Shown: positions 53,040-62,414, counted from the first letter of the stretch. The stretch: DNA of 64,000 bases from Sphingobium sp. Cam5-1 (GCF_015693305.1 NZ_CP065138.1:2046001-2110000), one strand, 5' to 3'. Notes: a model not told the origin generated them from the sequence alone. Numbers and translations are program-made.

Positions 53040-54399
53040 CCTGTTCTTCCTCGCCTTCCTTGGCGCCTTCTTCCTGCTCGGGCTGCGGCGACCTTTCCTG
53101 CTCGTGGCCGTCTACGCCTATATCGACATCGTCTCGCCCCAGCGGCTGTCCTATTTCCTGCTGAACCGCATCCCGATTTCCGCGATCGCCTTTGCTCTGG
53201 CGGTGGGCGCATGGCTGCTGGTGGACAAGAAGACGGACTGCCGCTTCTCCATGCGCCAGCTGTTGCTGCTGATCCTGCTGGCCTGGTGCGGCTACACGAC
53301 CGCGACGGCCGACTTCCCGCTCAACGCGCATACCAAATGGGAATGGGTGTGGAAGGCGATGATCTTCGCGATCTTCCTGCCGCTGACTCTCCGCACCCGG
53401 CTGCGGCTGGAGGCGCTGGCGCTGTTCATGGTGCTGTGTGCGAGCACGATCATCATCAATGGCGGCATGAAGACGGCGCTGTCGGGCGGCGGTTATGGCG
53501 TCCTCAACCTGATGGTCGACAATAATAGCGGCCTGTATGAAGGCAGCATCATCAGCTGCGTCGCCATCTCGCTGATCCCGCTCATCCTGTGGCTGGCAAA
53601 GCATGGGACGATCTTTCCGCCGGACTGGCGGGTGCGCACCTTCGCCTATGCGCTATGCTTCGCCTGCCTGCTGATGCCGATCGGCACAGAAGCGCGCACC
53701 GGCCTTGTCTGCATCGTCATTCTGGCTGGCATGATGCTGATGCGATCGAAGCGGCGCTTTGTTTATGGACCGCTAATGGCCGTGGCAGCTCTCGCCGCCA
53801 TACCCTTCCTGCCCGCCAGCTTCACGCAGCGCATGTCCACCATCGAGAATCATCAGGGCGACGAAAGCGCCTCCACCCGGCTCGCCGTGTGGAAGTGGAC
53901 GCTGGACTATGTGAAGGAGCATCCCGGCGGCGGCGGCTTCGACAATTACCTACAGAACAGCTTCACCTATTTCACGCAGGAACGGGTGATCGACAGCGGT
54001 GGGTCGCGCATGGAAAGGCGGCTCGTCACTGACAAGGGCCGCGCCTATCATAGCGCCTATTTCGAGATGCTGGGCGAGCAGGGCTATTTCGGCTTCGCGC
54101 TGTGGCTGCTGATCCACCTCACCTGCTTCATCCGCACTGAAACAATCCGCCGACGCTATCGGGGCCGCGATGGTCCGGGCGAGGCGTGGGTCGCACCCTT
54201 CGCGCTGGCTCTTCAACAAGGCCATGTCATTTACATGATTGGGTCGCTGTTCGTCGGCATCGCTTACCAACCCTTCATCTTCATGATGCTATCGCTGCAA
54301 ATCGGCCTCGACACCTATCTCACGCGCAAGCAGCGGGAGGGCGCGCGAGCCCCGGCCATTCCGTTGCGGCCCTTAAAGCCGATCACAGGGGGAGTATGA
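53032..54399 (+). CDS. Exosortase-A-associated O-glycan ligase/polymerase (Wzy/WaaL-like)
   Basis: 455-aa inner-membrane protein with about ten helices. It begins MRDLFFLAFLGAFFLLGLRRPFLLVAVYAYIDIVSPQRLSYF, diagnostic for the putative O-glycosylation ligases of exosortase A loci. A large periplasmic loop (about 290-355) contains TRLAVWKWTLDYVKEHP-G-GGFDNYL and DKGRAYHSAYFEMLGEQGYFGF, the O-antigen ligase signature with conserved Arg/His. It likely polymerises or transfers a lipid-linked glycan. ATG 53032 overlaps the small peptide gene; the next membrane gene overlaps its stop. Confidence 0.87.
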   Translation: MRDLFFLAFLGAFFLLGLRRPFLLVAVYAYIDIVSPQRLSYFLLNRIPISAIAFALAVGAWLLVDKKTDCRFSMRQLLLLILLAWCGYTTATADFPLNAHTKWEWVWKAMIFAIFLPLTLRTRLRLEALALFMVLCASTIIINGGMKTALSGGGYGVLNLMVDNNSGLYEGSIISCVAISLIPLILWLAKHGTIFPPDWRVRTFAYALCFACLLMPIGTEARTGLVCIVILAGMMLMRSKRRFVYGPLMAVAALAAIPFLPASFTQRMSTIENHQGDESASTRLAVWKWTLDYVKEHPGGGGFDNYLQNSFTYFTQERVIDSGGSRMERRLVTDKGRAYHSAYFEMLGEQGYFGFALWLLIHLTCFIRTETIRRRYRGRDGPGEAWVAPFALALQQGHVIYMIGSLFVGIAYQPFIFMMLSLQIGLDTYLTRKQREGARAPAIPLRPLKPITGGV

Positions 54400-55118
54400 T
54401 GAGCGGAGAACTCCGCATATTGGGCGTCGCCCATGGCTTGTTGCTTGGCCTCGTTCTGGCGTCGCCCATGATCGGCAGGGAATTCCTGCCCTGGGGCGTG
54501 GAAGCGCTGTTCATCATCGCCGCTTTCCAGCTGCGGCTTGCCGACCGGCGATGGGAAACCCGCGCGGGCTTGCGCGGCTGGGTCAGCCATATTCGCATGG
54601 CGCCCGAACGCCTCGTCCCCTGGGCCGCCACGGCGGTGGTGGCGGTCATCGCGGGGCCAGAGCAGTCGGCACTCGCCGGGTCGATATTGGCGGCGGTGCT
54701 GATGGCGGAGCTGCTGCTTTATCCTGCCGGAGCCTATCTGCTTGGCCGCCTGCCCCGTGCCGGGATCGCGCTCCTCATCCTTCTGCTGCTCATCGGCTGC
54801 GGCCTTGCGGGACAGGGTCAGCCCGCCCGACTCGCCATGGCTTTCGCGCTAGGGGTAAGCGGCTGCATATTCTGGATGCGCGGGCCGGACGGCGAAGCAC
54901 GGTCCACCATGATCGCCGCAGCCACAGCCCTGGGCTGCTTTACTATCGCGCTGCTGCTGCCCAATATGGCGATGATCACCATGCCCGCCGCGATATTGGC
55001 GGCGACCCTGACTCTCGCACATCTATCGGTCATCCGCCGCCATCCTGAGCATTGGCGCTTGCGCAGCAGCGGAGCGCTTCGTTGGCGCTTGACCGGCTCA
55101 CAGCCCGGCCGATCCTGA
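54396..55118 (+). CDS. Multi-pass membrane protein in the O-ligase operon
   Basis: 240 aa with seven to eight hydrophobic segments and few charged loops, for example AGIALLILLLLIGCGLAG and MITMPAAILAATLTLAHLSVI. It overlaps the O-ligase stop (start ATG 54396, stop TGA 54397-54399), with GGGGGAG just upstream. I do not recognise a family; the coupling implies a role with the ligase, perhaps in glycan or carrier handling. A second ATG at 54399 is possible. Confidence 0.7.
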   Translation: MMSGELRILGVAHGLLLGLVLASPMIGREFLPWGVEALFIIAAFQLRLADRRWETRAGLRGWVSHIRMAPERLVPWAATAVVAVIAGPEQSALAGSILAAVLMAELLLYPAGAYLLGRLPRAGIALLILLLLIGCGLAGQGQPARLAMAFALGVSGCIFWMRGPDGEARSTMIAAATALGCFTIALLLPNMAMITMPAAILAATLTLAHLSVIRRHPEHWRLRSSGALRWRLTGSQPGRS

Positions 55119-55186
55119 CCTCAGGCGTCGAGGCCGGGGAACGCAAGCTCGGTAAGGCGGGTTAATGGCTCTTGAGAAGGAGCCAA

Positions 55187-56191
55187 ATGCCGCAACGCCT
55201 CGTCCACGCCAATGACAGCCTGCCAGGAATAGCGCGCCGCCCATTGAAACGGGGATGGGCCTATTTCCTCCCCGATGGCACGCGGATCACCGACCGGGAC
55301 GAAATCGACAGGCTGAACGCGATCGGCATGCCTCCAGCCTACCGGGATTGCTGGTTTTGTCCGCTGCCGCATGGCCATATCCAGGCGACCGGCTATGACG
55401 ACCGGGGCCGCAAGCAATATCGCTATCATCCTGAGTTCCGTGCCGCGCGCGAAGCCGAGAAATATGGCGGCTGCGCCTTGTTCGGCCGCGCCCTGCCGCG
55501 CCTGCGCGCGCAGATCGAAGCGGACCTTTCGATCCGCGGCCTGCGCAAGGAACGGACATTGGCCGCCGTCGTCCGGCTGCTCGACCTCGCCAAGGTACGC
55601 GTGGGCAACGAACAATATGCCGCCGCGAACAAGAGCTTCGGCGCCACGACGCTGCGCCGCCGCCATGTCGATCTTAGCGGGCGGAAGCTGCGGTTGCGCT
55701 ATCGTGCCAAGTCGGGGCGCGAACATGATCTGACAATAAGCGACCGTCGACTGCTCCGCTTCGTGCGCGCGATGCAGGACCTGCCGGGACAGCATCTGTT
55801 CCAATATCTGGACGAGGAAGGGATCGCCCGGCCGATCACTTCCGGAGACGTGAACGCCTATATTGCGGAAGCCATGCGACATGACTTCACGGCCAAGCAT
55901 TTCCGCACCTGGGGGGCTTCGGCCGTCGCTTTCGAGGCGCTAGCTTCCGGCCCCGTATCGCTCGCACAGATGGTCGCGCCCGTGGCCGAAGCGCTGGGCA
56001 ACACCCCCGCCATCAGCCGGAAAAGCTATATTCATCCAGCGCTGATCGAATTGTGCAAGTCGGGACAGGATGAATGGCGGGCAGGGCTTCGCTTGCCGCG
56101 CAGTACGCGCTATCTCACCCGCTACGAACGCGGACTGATCGCCTTTCTGGAAGAATGCGGGGCACGCTCCTCTCTTCCTCTGGCGGCCTGA
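55187..56191 (+). CDS. DNA topoisomerase IB (bacterial type)
   Basis: 334-aa poxvirus-like type IB topoisomerase that relaxes supercoils by single-strand nicking. A small N-terminal domain (RGWAYFLPDGTRITDRDEIDRLNAIGMPPAYRDCWFCPLPHGHIQATGYDDRGRKQYRYH) precedes the catalytic domain: VRLLDLAKVRVGNEQYAAANKSFGATTLRRRHV with active-site Arg/Lys, then HDFTAKHFRTWGASA, and the nucleophile Tyr in RKSYIHPALIE. AAGGAG lies 4 bases upstream of ATG 55187. These enzymes are scattered in bacteria and not essential. Confidence 0.94.
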   Translation: MPQRLVHANDSLPGIARRPLKRGWAYFLPDGTRITDRDEIDRLNAIGMPPAYRDCWFCPLPHGHIQATGYDDRGRKQYRYHPEFRAAREAEKYGGCALFGRALPRLRAQIEADLSIRGLRKERTLAAVVRLLDLAKVRVGNEQYAAANKSFGATTLRRRHVDLSGRKLRLRYRAKSGREHDLTISDRRLLRFVRAMQDLPGQHLFQYLDEEGIARPITSGDVNAYIAEAMRHDFTAKHFRTWGASAVAFEALASGPVSLAQMVAPVAEALGNTPAISRKSYIHPALIELCKSGQDEWRAGLRLPRSTRYLTRYERGLIAFLEECGARSSLPLAA

Positions 56192-56216
56192 CCGCTTGGA
56201 TTTTTCAGGGATCCCC

Positions 56217-57380
56217 ATGGCTGCAAAGAATGACCCGGCCTTCACGGTTCGCGCTCCTAACCTTTCGGAAATGTGGCACGCCACGGCGAACTGGTTTGCC
56301 ATTCACTCTTTGCAGATAGTGATTGCCGTCGGGATCGGCATCGCCATCTATCTCGCCCTCGCCGCGCTGCGGCAATTCGGCAAGCGGTTCAGGGGAAAAC
56401 CGGGCAGCACACTTGGCGTTTCCAACGTCGTAGGCCGCGCCATCGCACGGACCACCCACTTCTTCATGGCCCTGGTCGCCGCGCGGCTGGTGGTCAGCTA
56501 CGCCAATCCTCCGCAGATGGTGATGAAGACGGTGGCCTTCCTCTTCACCATTGCCGCCGTTTTCCAGGCTGCCATCTGGGCGCGCGAGATCATCCTGGGC
56601 CTGGTTGAACGCAAGACTGTTGGCGAGGACGCTCATGGCGAAACCCTGGCCAATGCCATGGGGTTGATCCGCGTCCTCGTGACCTTCGGCCTGTTCGCCA
56701 TCGCCCTGGTGGTCGTACTCGACAATCTGGGCGTCAACGTGACGGGTCTGGTCGCGGGCCTTGGCATCGGTGGCATCGCCATCGGCCTCGCGGCGCAAGG
56801 CATCTTCTCCGACCTGTTCGCTGCGCTGTCGATCATCTTCGACAAGCCTTTCCGCCGGGGCGAGGTGATTACCTATGATCAGACGACCGCACGGGTCGAA
56901 CGCATCGGCCTCAAGAGCACACGCCTGCGCGCCATGACGGGCGAGAAGAAGGTCATTTCCAACGCCAACCTCCTGCAAAAGGAGATTACCAGCCTTCAAA
57001 CGCTGGAACAGCGCCGGGTGACCTTTGCCATCGGCATCATCTACCAGACCGCCGATGAAAAGGCGGACGCCATTCCGGCCCTGCTTGAAAAGATTGTGAC
57101 GGACGAAGGCATGCATTTCGTCAATGCGGGGCTGGTGCGCTTTGGCGCGAGCTCGCTCGATTACGAACTTAATTTCGATGTGCCCTATCCCGACAAGCAT
57201 GATTATTTCCAGTCACGCCATCGCATCGGCCTGGCGATCTGGAAGCGATTCAAGGCGGAAGGCATTGAATTTGCCTATCCCACCCAGACCAGTTTTACCG
57301 CAGCGCCGGACGGTCGGACGATCATGCCCTATCCCGATCCCATCCATATCGACCATGAAGGAACTGCGCGGCTCATCTGA
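56217..57380 (+). CDS. MscS-family mechanosensitive channel
   Basis: 387-aa inner-membrane channel. Four to five N-terminal helices precede the pore-lining helix GVNVTGLVAGLGIGGIAIGLAAQGIFSDLFAALSIIFDKPFRRGEVI, the Gly/Ala-rich MscS signature. The cytoplasmic beta domain follows (ARVERIGLKSTRLRAMTGEKKVISNANLLQKEI). It opens under membrane tension to release osmolytes. ATG 56217 has AGGGA 4-8 bases upstream; a TTG at 56196 would add seven residues. Confidence 0.93.
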   Translation: MAAKNDPAFTVRAPNLSEMWHATANWFAIHSLQIVIAVGIGIAIYLALAALRQFGKRFRGKPGSTLGVSNVVGRAIARTTHFFMALVAARLVVSYANPPQMVMKTVAFLFTIAAVFQAAIWAREIILGLVERKTVGEDAHGETLANAMGLIRVLVTFGLFAIALVVVLDNLGVNVTGLVAGLGIGGIAIGLAAQGIFSDLFAALSIIFDKPFRRGEVITYDQTTARVERIGLKSTRLRAMTGEKKVISNANLLQKEITSLQTLEQRRVTFAIGIIYQTADEKADAIPALLEKIVTDEGMHFVNAGLVRFGASSLDYELNFDVPYPDKHDYFQSRHRIGLAIWKRFKAEGIEFAYPTQTSFTAAPDGRTIMPYPDPIHIDHEGTARLI

Positions 57381-57468
57381 GCGGGTTTTCGATTCGCTTC
57401 ATCTTCCCCTTGCTTGCCTCGGCCCTGTCAGCCGGTCAGGCAACAGCATCGCTGATTGGGGATTGAAG

Positions 57469-57867
57469 ATGTTGTCACGCACCAAACTCGCTGCCGCCGC
57501 GTTGTTAAGCTCCCTCGCCATGGCTCCTGCGGCGCATGCCGAAGGACTTGGAGCCGAGGTCAATTACGGCCGGGCGAATGGTCATTGGGGCACCGAAATC
57601 GGCGCTGGCTATGCACTGGACGTAGCGGGCTTCAGCCTGACTCCCGGTGCGGGCGTTTACCTGCGCGATGGTGAGGCGAAGCTGTATGGGCGGGTCGAGG
57701 CGACCTACCACCTGCCAGCCTTTGCGACGATCGGCGCGGGCATTCGGTTCAGCGGCGACAACAGCCGACCCTATGCCACCGTCGCCATGCCGATCGTCCC
57801 GAAGCTTCGCGTGAAAGGCAATGTCGGTCCCAAATATTATGCCGTGGGCCTGACGCTCGGTTACTGA
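57469..57867 (+). CDS. Small exported protein, outer-membrane beta-barrel-like
   Basis: 132 aa. A Sec signal peptide (MLSRTKLAAAALLSSLAMAPAAHA, cleavage before EGLG) is followed by alternating amphipathic strands with aromatic ends (AEVNYGRANGHWGTEIGAGYALDV; AKLYGRVEATYHLPAFATIGAGIRF; KYYAVGLTLGY). The terminal Tyr and strand pattern suggest a small outer-membrane barrel. No family name is certain. It converges with the epimerase gene, overlapping by 7 bases. Confidence 0.75.
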   Translation: MLSRTKLAAAALLSSLAMAPAAHAEGLGAEVNYGRANGHWGTEIGAGYALDVAGFSLTPGAGVYLRDGEAKLYGRVEATYHLPAFATIGAGIRFSGDNSRPYATVAMPIVPKLRVKGNVGPKYYAVGLTLGY

Positions 57868-58838
57868 CCCGTGCCCCAAAGCGTGCCCGGTTGGAGCATG
57901 CCGTCTTGCAAGGCGAGGGCACCATCCCTGTCCTTGGCCAGCAGCAGGGCACCGTCGAGGTCTATCCAGTCGGCGTCCTGCGCGACCAACGCCGCAGGGG
58001 CAATCCCGAGCGATGTGCCGAGCATGCAACCCACCATGATGCGGAAGCCCTGCCCCCTTGCGGCACGGGCAAGAGCCAGCGCCTCAGTCAACCCGCCCGC
58101 CTTGTCCAGCTTGATATTGACTGCGTCAAAGTCCCCCAATCGATCAAGGTCCGCGCGCGTGTGGCAACTTTCGTCCGCGCAAAGGGGGAGCGGCGCCTTG
58201 ACGCCCGCCAGCCTGTCCTCACGCCCGTGAAAAACCGGCTGCTCCACCATTTCCACGCCGAGTTCGGCGAGAGCGCCCGCTTCCGCCGCGATATCAAGAT
58301 CATGCCAGCTTTCGTTGGCATCGACGATCAGCCGAGTGCCCGGCGCGCCCGCACGAACCGCTGCAATCCGGTCCCTGTCCCCCTCACCCGTCAGCTTGCA
58401 TTTCAACAGGGCAAAGCCTCTGCCCGCCGCAGCACGGGCGTCGGCTTCCATCTGTTCCGGGTCATTCAGGCTGATCGTGAAGGCAGTGGGCAGCGGTGCA
58501 GGGGGCTGAACGCCCGCCAGTTGCCAAACGGGAATGCCCGCCCGTCTGGCCTCCAGGTCCCACAGCGCACAATCAAGCGCGTTGCGCGCCGCGCCTCGTG
58601 GCATCGCTTCAAGCAGTGCCTCGCGGTCCAAAGGTCCCTGATAAGCGTTGATCGCGGCGGCACAGCCTTCAGCCGTTTCACCTTCGTAATAAATCGGCGT
58701 GCCTTCGCCCCTGCCCACATATATTCCGTCGCTCACGGTACAGACGACGACGTCGACGGAGGTTTTGGCGCCCCGGCTGATGATGAAGGCGCCTGCTACC
58801 GGCCAGCGTTCGATGGTGGCGGAAATTATACGGTTCAT
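57861..58838 (-). CDS. Dipeptide epimerase / N-acetyl-D-Glu racemase of the enolase superfamily
   Basis: 325-aa enzyme of the muconate-lactonising (L-Ala-D/L-Glu epimerase) subgroup. The KxK motif in FALLKCKLTG, metal ligands in LIVDANESWHD, EQPVFHG and CADESCH, and the opposite base Lys in VNIKLDKAGG are all present. Members epimerise L-Ala-D-Glu from recycled peptidoglycan (YcjG) or act as DgcA racemases of N-acetyl-Glu; both fit. It is monocistronic, and no recycling permease is adjacent. Confidence 0.92.
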   Translation of the reverse strand: MNRIISATIERWPVAGAFIISRGAKTSVDVVVCTVSDGIYVGRGEGTPIYYEGETAEGCAAAINAYQGPLDREALLEAMPRGAARNALDCALWDLEARRAGIPVWQLAGVQPPAPLPTAFTISLNDPEQMEADARAAAGRGFALLKCKLTGEGDRDRIAAVRAGAPGTRLIVDANESWHDLDIAAEAGALAELGVEMVEQPVFHGREDRLAGVKAPLPLCADESCHTRADLDRLGDFDAVNIKLDKAGGLTEALALARAARGQGFRIMVGCMLGTSLGIAPAALVAQDADWIDLDGALLLAKDRDGALALQDGMLQPGTLWGTGQ

Positions 58839-58941
58839 CGACGTTTCCTGAGCGGCAAGTTAGGGACCGGACAAAGGCTCTATGCGAGAATCGCGGGCCG
58901 CCGCATAGTCCCGCCAGATCTTATATAAGGATGGGTGCATC

Positions 58942-60228
58942 GTGACTTCCCGCGAATTGACCGGCTTTCTTTCCCTGGCCGAACAGCAGGACGGTGCGGC
59001 ACAACGTCGGCTGTCCGACCTGGCATGGCGCATCGGTTTCGGGGCGATCAGTTGGCCGTGGCTGCTCGCCAGCCTTTCGGGTGGGCGCAAAGCCGACAAA
59101 CGCGCCCTGATGGATGAGTTGAACCTGCCCCATGATGCGCTTCCCCATCTTGGCAGCTGGAAGGCGGACGTCGGTTTCCTGCGCCACATCGTGCGGGAAA
59201 TTGCGCGCTTGCGGCCTGCGCAGGTCGTGGAACTGGGCGCAGGCGCTTCCACATTGGTTGCGGCCAAGGCTCTGGCTATGCATGGCGGAGGGCGCCTGAC
59301 CAGCTTTGACCAGCATGGCGGCTTTGTCGATGCCACCCGCAACTGGCTTTCCGATCATGATCTGCAAGCCGACCTCCGCCACGCGCCGCTGTCATCGGAA
59401 AGCAACGATTGGCCGGGGCGCTGGTACGCGCTCGATGATTTGCCTGAGCGCATCGACCTGCTGATCATCGACGGGCCGCCATGGTCGGTCCACCCGCTGG
59501 TGCGGGGCGCAGCGGACAGCCTGTTTGCACGGCTGTCGCCCAACGCCGTCGTCCTGCTGGATGACGCGGCGCGGCCAGGCGAGCGGATCGTGGCGCAACG
59601 CTGGCGTCAGCGCTGGCCGCACATCGATTTCCGCCTGATGCATGACGGCACCAAGGGCACGCTGGTCGGGCGCAGGCGTGACATGTCGATCCCGGTCGCC
59701 AACGATAATGAAAGCGGGCGCGGCTGGCAGCATCTGCGCCGGACAGTCGCGATCGCAGCCCTGCTGGCGACTGGCTGGATCGCGAGAGGCGCGCTAGGCG
59801 AGTTTCCGCAGGCGGCGCAGGCCAGCCCCTTCCTCGACGAAGCGGCGGCGTCCCACCGTGCTGGCCTGTTGCGGCAGAATATGGCGTCTCAAGTGGAAAG
59901 CGCGACCCTCAACAGCGAGGAAATACGCCGTTCAACCGGGATCATCCTGCCATCTTTTCCGCGCAGCTGGCGTGTTACCGACGTTCAGCTGTTTCCGACG
60001 CCCGACAGCCCGGCCATAGCCATCTCGATTGTGACACCGACAGGCGAACAACTCTCCTTCTTTGCGGATAAAGCCGAAACGCCTGCAGAAGGACATCCCC
60101 TGATCGCCAGGCGCGCAGCCGATATCATCGCCTATTGGGAAGCTGGCGACATGGCCTACGCGCTGACCGGTCGCACGGCCGCTCGCCGCATCATGACGCT
60201 GGCGTCGGAGATTACACCTTCCAGTTGA
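58942..60228 (+). CDS. Fusion protein: class I SAM methyltransferase plus transmembrane anti-sigma-like sensor domain
   Basis: 428 aa from GTG 58942 (AAGGA 10 bases upstream). Residues 1-250 are a methyltransferase: motif I QVVELGAGAST near 93-104, LTSFDQHGGFVDAT as the acidic SAM strand, and LLIIDGPPW. One membrane helix follows (RTVAIAALLATGWIARGA, about 265-285). Residues 285-428 resemble the periplasmic half of RsiW/ChrR-type anti-sigma factors, ending IAYWEAGDMAYALTGRT, a motif I know from those proteins; the zinc-binding anti-sigma N-terminus is missing. No ECF sigma gene is near. I know no described protein with this architecture; the parts are identified from memory and the function is open. 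Confidence 0.8.
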   Translation: MTSRELTGFLSLAEQQDGAAQRRLSDLAWRIGFGAISWPWLLASLSGGRKADKRALMDELNLPHDALPHLGSWKADVGFLRHIVREIARLRPAQVVELGAGASTLVAAKALAMHGGGRLTSFDQHGGFVDATRNWLSDHDLQADLRHAPLSSESNDWPGRWYALDDLPERIDLLIIDGPPWSVHPLVRGAADSLFARLSPNAVVLLDDAARPGERIVAQRWRQRWPHIDFRLMHDGTKGTLVGRRRDMSIPVANDNESGRGWQHLRRTVAIAALLATGWIARGALGEFPQAAQASPFLDEAAASHRAGLLRQNMASQVESATLNSEEIRRSTGIILPSFPRSWRVTDVQLFPTPDSPAIAISIVTPTGEQLSFFADKAETPAEGHPLIARRAADIIAYWEAGDMAYALTGRTAARRIMTLASEITPSS

Positions 60229-60284
60229 GGCCGCGCCGCTGATCCTCGTTGAGGCTTGGGCTGGGGGCTGCTAAGCGCGCGCCC

Positions 60285-62072
60285 ATGCAAGATGCGGAAA
60301 AGTCCATGCCGCGCGGCGGCGCGCGTTCGTCCCTTGGCAGCCTCGCCATGTTGTGGCGCTTCGCCACGCGCTATCCTGGACGGATCGCCGCCGCGCTCGC
60401 CGCGCTCATCGTCTCGTCCGCCGCGACTCTCGCTATTCCCAGTGGCTTTCGACTCGTCATCGACCGCGGATTCATGGGCGGCGGCGACATCAGCCGGTGG
60501 TTTCAGTATCTGCTGCTGATTGTGCTGATCCTTTCCCTGGCAACGGCGGCACGTTTCTACTTCGTATCCTGGCTTGGGGAGCGGGTGGTGGCCGATATCC
60601 GATCGGCAACGCAGGCCAATCTGCTGCGCCTCGAACCCCGCTTTTTCGAAGAGAACCGGCCGTCTGAGATCGCGTCGCGCATGACGGCGGACACCGCCAT
60701 CATCGACCAGATCGTGGGTTCGACTGTTTCGGTCGCCCTGCGCAACCTCGTCACCGGGGTGGGTGGCCTCATCTACCTCTTCGCTCTCGCGCCCAAGCTC
60801 GCGGGCATGCTCGTACTTGGCATCCCCATCATTCTGGTCGTGATGATCAGCCTGGGCCGCCGTGTACGGCTTCTCTCCCGCGCCAGTCAGGACAGGCTGG
60901 CCGCCGTCGGCAGCGTAACATCCGAAGTGCTGGGCGCCATGAAGATCGTTCAGGCATTCGGACAGGAAGCGCGGGAATCCGCGCGGTTCGACACCACGGT
61001 GGAAGCAGGATTTGCGACAGCCCGGCGCCGCATCCTGCTCCGCGCGGCGATGACGGCGGTTGTCATTGCTTTGGTCTTTGGATCGATCACCGCGGTGATG
61101 TGGCAAGGCGCCCTGGATGTTGCGGCGGGCAGGCTTTCGGGCGGCAGCATCGCGGCGTTCGTCCTTACCGGTGGCCTTGTCGCGGGGGCATTTGGCGCAC
61201 TGTCAGAAACCTGGGGCGACCTGCTTCGGGGAGCTGGCGCGGCGAGCCGCTTGCATGAGCTTATGACGGCAAAGCCCGAAATCGTCGCTCCTGCGTCGCC
61301 CAAACCGATTCCCCAGCTTCCACATGGCGCGAACCTCCAGTTCGACAGGGTACATTTCAGCTATCCCACGCGACCGGGTGAAGCCGCGCTGCACGGCATC
61401 TCTATCGATATTGCGGCGGGTGAAACAGTGGCAGTCGTTGGGCCGTCAGGTGCGGGCAAATCCACGCTGATCCAACTTGCGCTACGCTTCTATGATCCTG
61501 AGACCGGGGCCATCCGGCTGAATGGCGTCGATCTGAAGGATGCCGACCCGGCAACGGTTCGGAATATGATGGCGATGGTTCCGCAAGACAGCGTCATCTT
61601 TGCGGCATCGGCGCGGGACAATCTGCGCTTTGGCCGTTGGGACGCGTCGGACGAGGAGATTTGGGGAGCAGCGCGTGCAGCCAATGCAGAAACGTTTCTG
61701 CGCGCCCTTCCTGAGGGGCTGGATACATTTTTGGGCGAAGGTGGGGCCCGATTGTCCGGAGGACAAAGGCAGCGCCTTTCGATCGCGCGCGCCCTGCTTC
61801 GCGATGCGCCGATCCTGTTGCTGGACGAGGCGACCTCTGCTCTGGACGCGGAATCGGAACGGCTGGTTCAGGATGCACTGGCGCGCCTGATGCACGGGCG
61901 GACGACAATCGTCATCGCCCACCGGCTGGCAACGGTTCGCGCTGCTGACCGGATCATCGTACTCGATAATGGTCGCGTGGTGGAACAGGGCAATCATGCC
62001 GCACTGATGACCGAAAAGGGTCTGTACGCGAGGTTGGCAAACCTTCAGTTTCAGGATGCGCCAGCGGCCTGA
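60285..62072 (+). CDS. ABC exporter, fused permease and ATPase (MsbA-like)
   Basis: 595-aa half-exporter acting as a homodimer. Six membrane helices (about 30-310) are followed by the ATPase: Walker A GPSGAGKST near 385-393, Q-loop MVPQDSVIF, signature LSGGQRQR, Walker B ILLLDEATSALD, and H-loop IAHRLATV. It belongs to the lipid/drug exporter branch rather than the secretion type. ATG 60285 is used, though no ribosome site is obvious; an in-frame TTG occurs at 60249. It follows the fusion gene by 56 bases and may be co-transcribed. Substrate unknown. Confidence 0.92.
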   Translation: MQDAEKSMPRGGARSSLGSLAMLWRFATRYPGRIAAALAALIVSSAATLAIPSGFRLVIDRGFMGGGDISRWFQYLLLIVLILSLATAARFYFVSWLGERVVADIRSATQANLLRLEPRFFEENRPSEIASRMTADTAIIDQIVGSTVSVALRNLVTGVGGLIYLFALAPKLAGMLVLGIPIILVVMISLGRRVRLLSRASQDRLAAVGSVTSEVLGAMKIVQAFGQEARESARFDTTVEAGFATARRRILLRAAMTAVVIALVFGSITAVMWQGALDVAAGRLSGGSIAAFVLTGGLVAGAFGALSETWGDLLRGAGAASRLHELMTAKPEIVAPASPKPIPQLPHGANLQFDRVHFSYPTRPGEAALHGISIDIAAGETVAVVGPSGAGKSTLIQLALRFYDPETGAIRLNGVDLKDADPATVRNMMAMVPQDSVIFAASARDNLRFGRWDASDEEIWGAARAANAETFLRALPEGLDTFLGEGGARLSGGQRQRLSIARALLRDAPILLLDEATSALDAESERLVQDALARLMHGRTTIVIAHRLATVRAADRIIVLDNGRVVEQGNHAALMTEKGLYARLANLQFQDAPAA

Positions 62073-62096
62073 GGCTGATCGGCCTTCAAAGCTGTT

Positions 62097-62414
62097 TTAT
62101 CCGCTGATCCTGACAATATGATCAAGTATGGCGGGGTGCAGGGGCCGTTCGAACCGGCAACCTGCCTCATGTCCTCGTGTCCAGAGGACTTGAGCGCGTC
62201 GTCCTTCGAATCCGGGCAGCATGACCCAGAGGGAATCACCTGCGGCCAGCTTCATAAAGCTCTGCAGGAGGAAGCCATGAACAGACAAGTCGGCGACGCT
62301 GCTCTTGAACCAGTTCTCGCTTGGCCGCCTCACCTTGACGGGCACCTGAACATAGCGCCGATCAGTCTGGCGACCGCTCTTTTGGTTCAGGTCCATGTGC
62401 AATTCAGCGCCCAT
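62097..62414 (-). CDS. PilZ domain protein
   Basis: 105-aa single-domain protein. The c-di-GMP motifs are RQTDRRYVQVPVKV (RxxxR) and DLSVHGF (D-x-S-x-x-G), followed by strands (AGDSLWVMLPGFEGRRAQVLWTRGHEAGCRFERPL). It is distinct from the PilZ protein at 28911 but similar in size. ATG 62414 or 62396 are both possible starts. It is convergent with the ABC exporter. Confidence 0.85.
   Translation of the reverse strand: MGAELHMDLNQKSGRQTDRRYVQVPVKVRRPSENWFKSSVADLSVHGFLLQSFMKLAAGDSLWVMLPGFEGRRAQVLWTRGHEAGCRFERPLHPAILDHIVRISG

Noticed and set aside
55121..55900. 259-codon minus-strand frame
   Set aside because: Antisense of the topoisomerase IB gene, which has full catalytic motifs.
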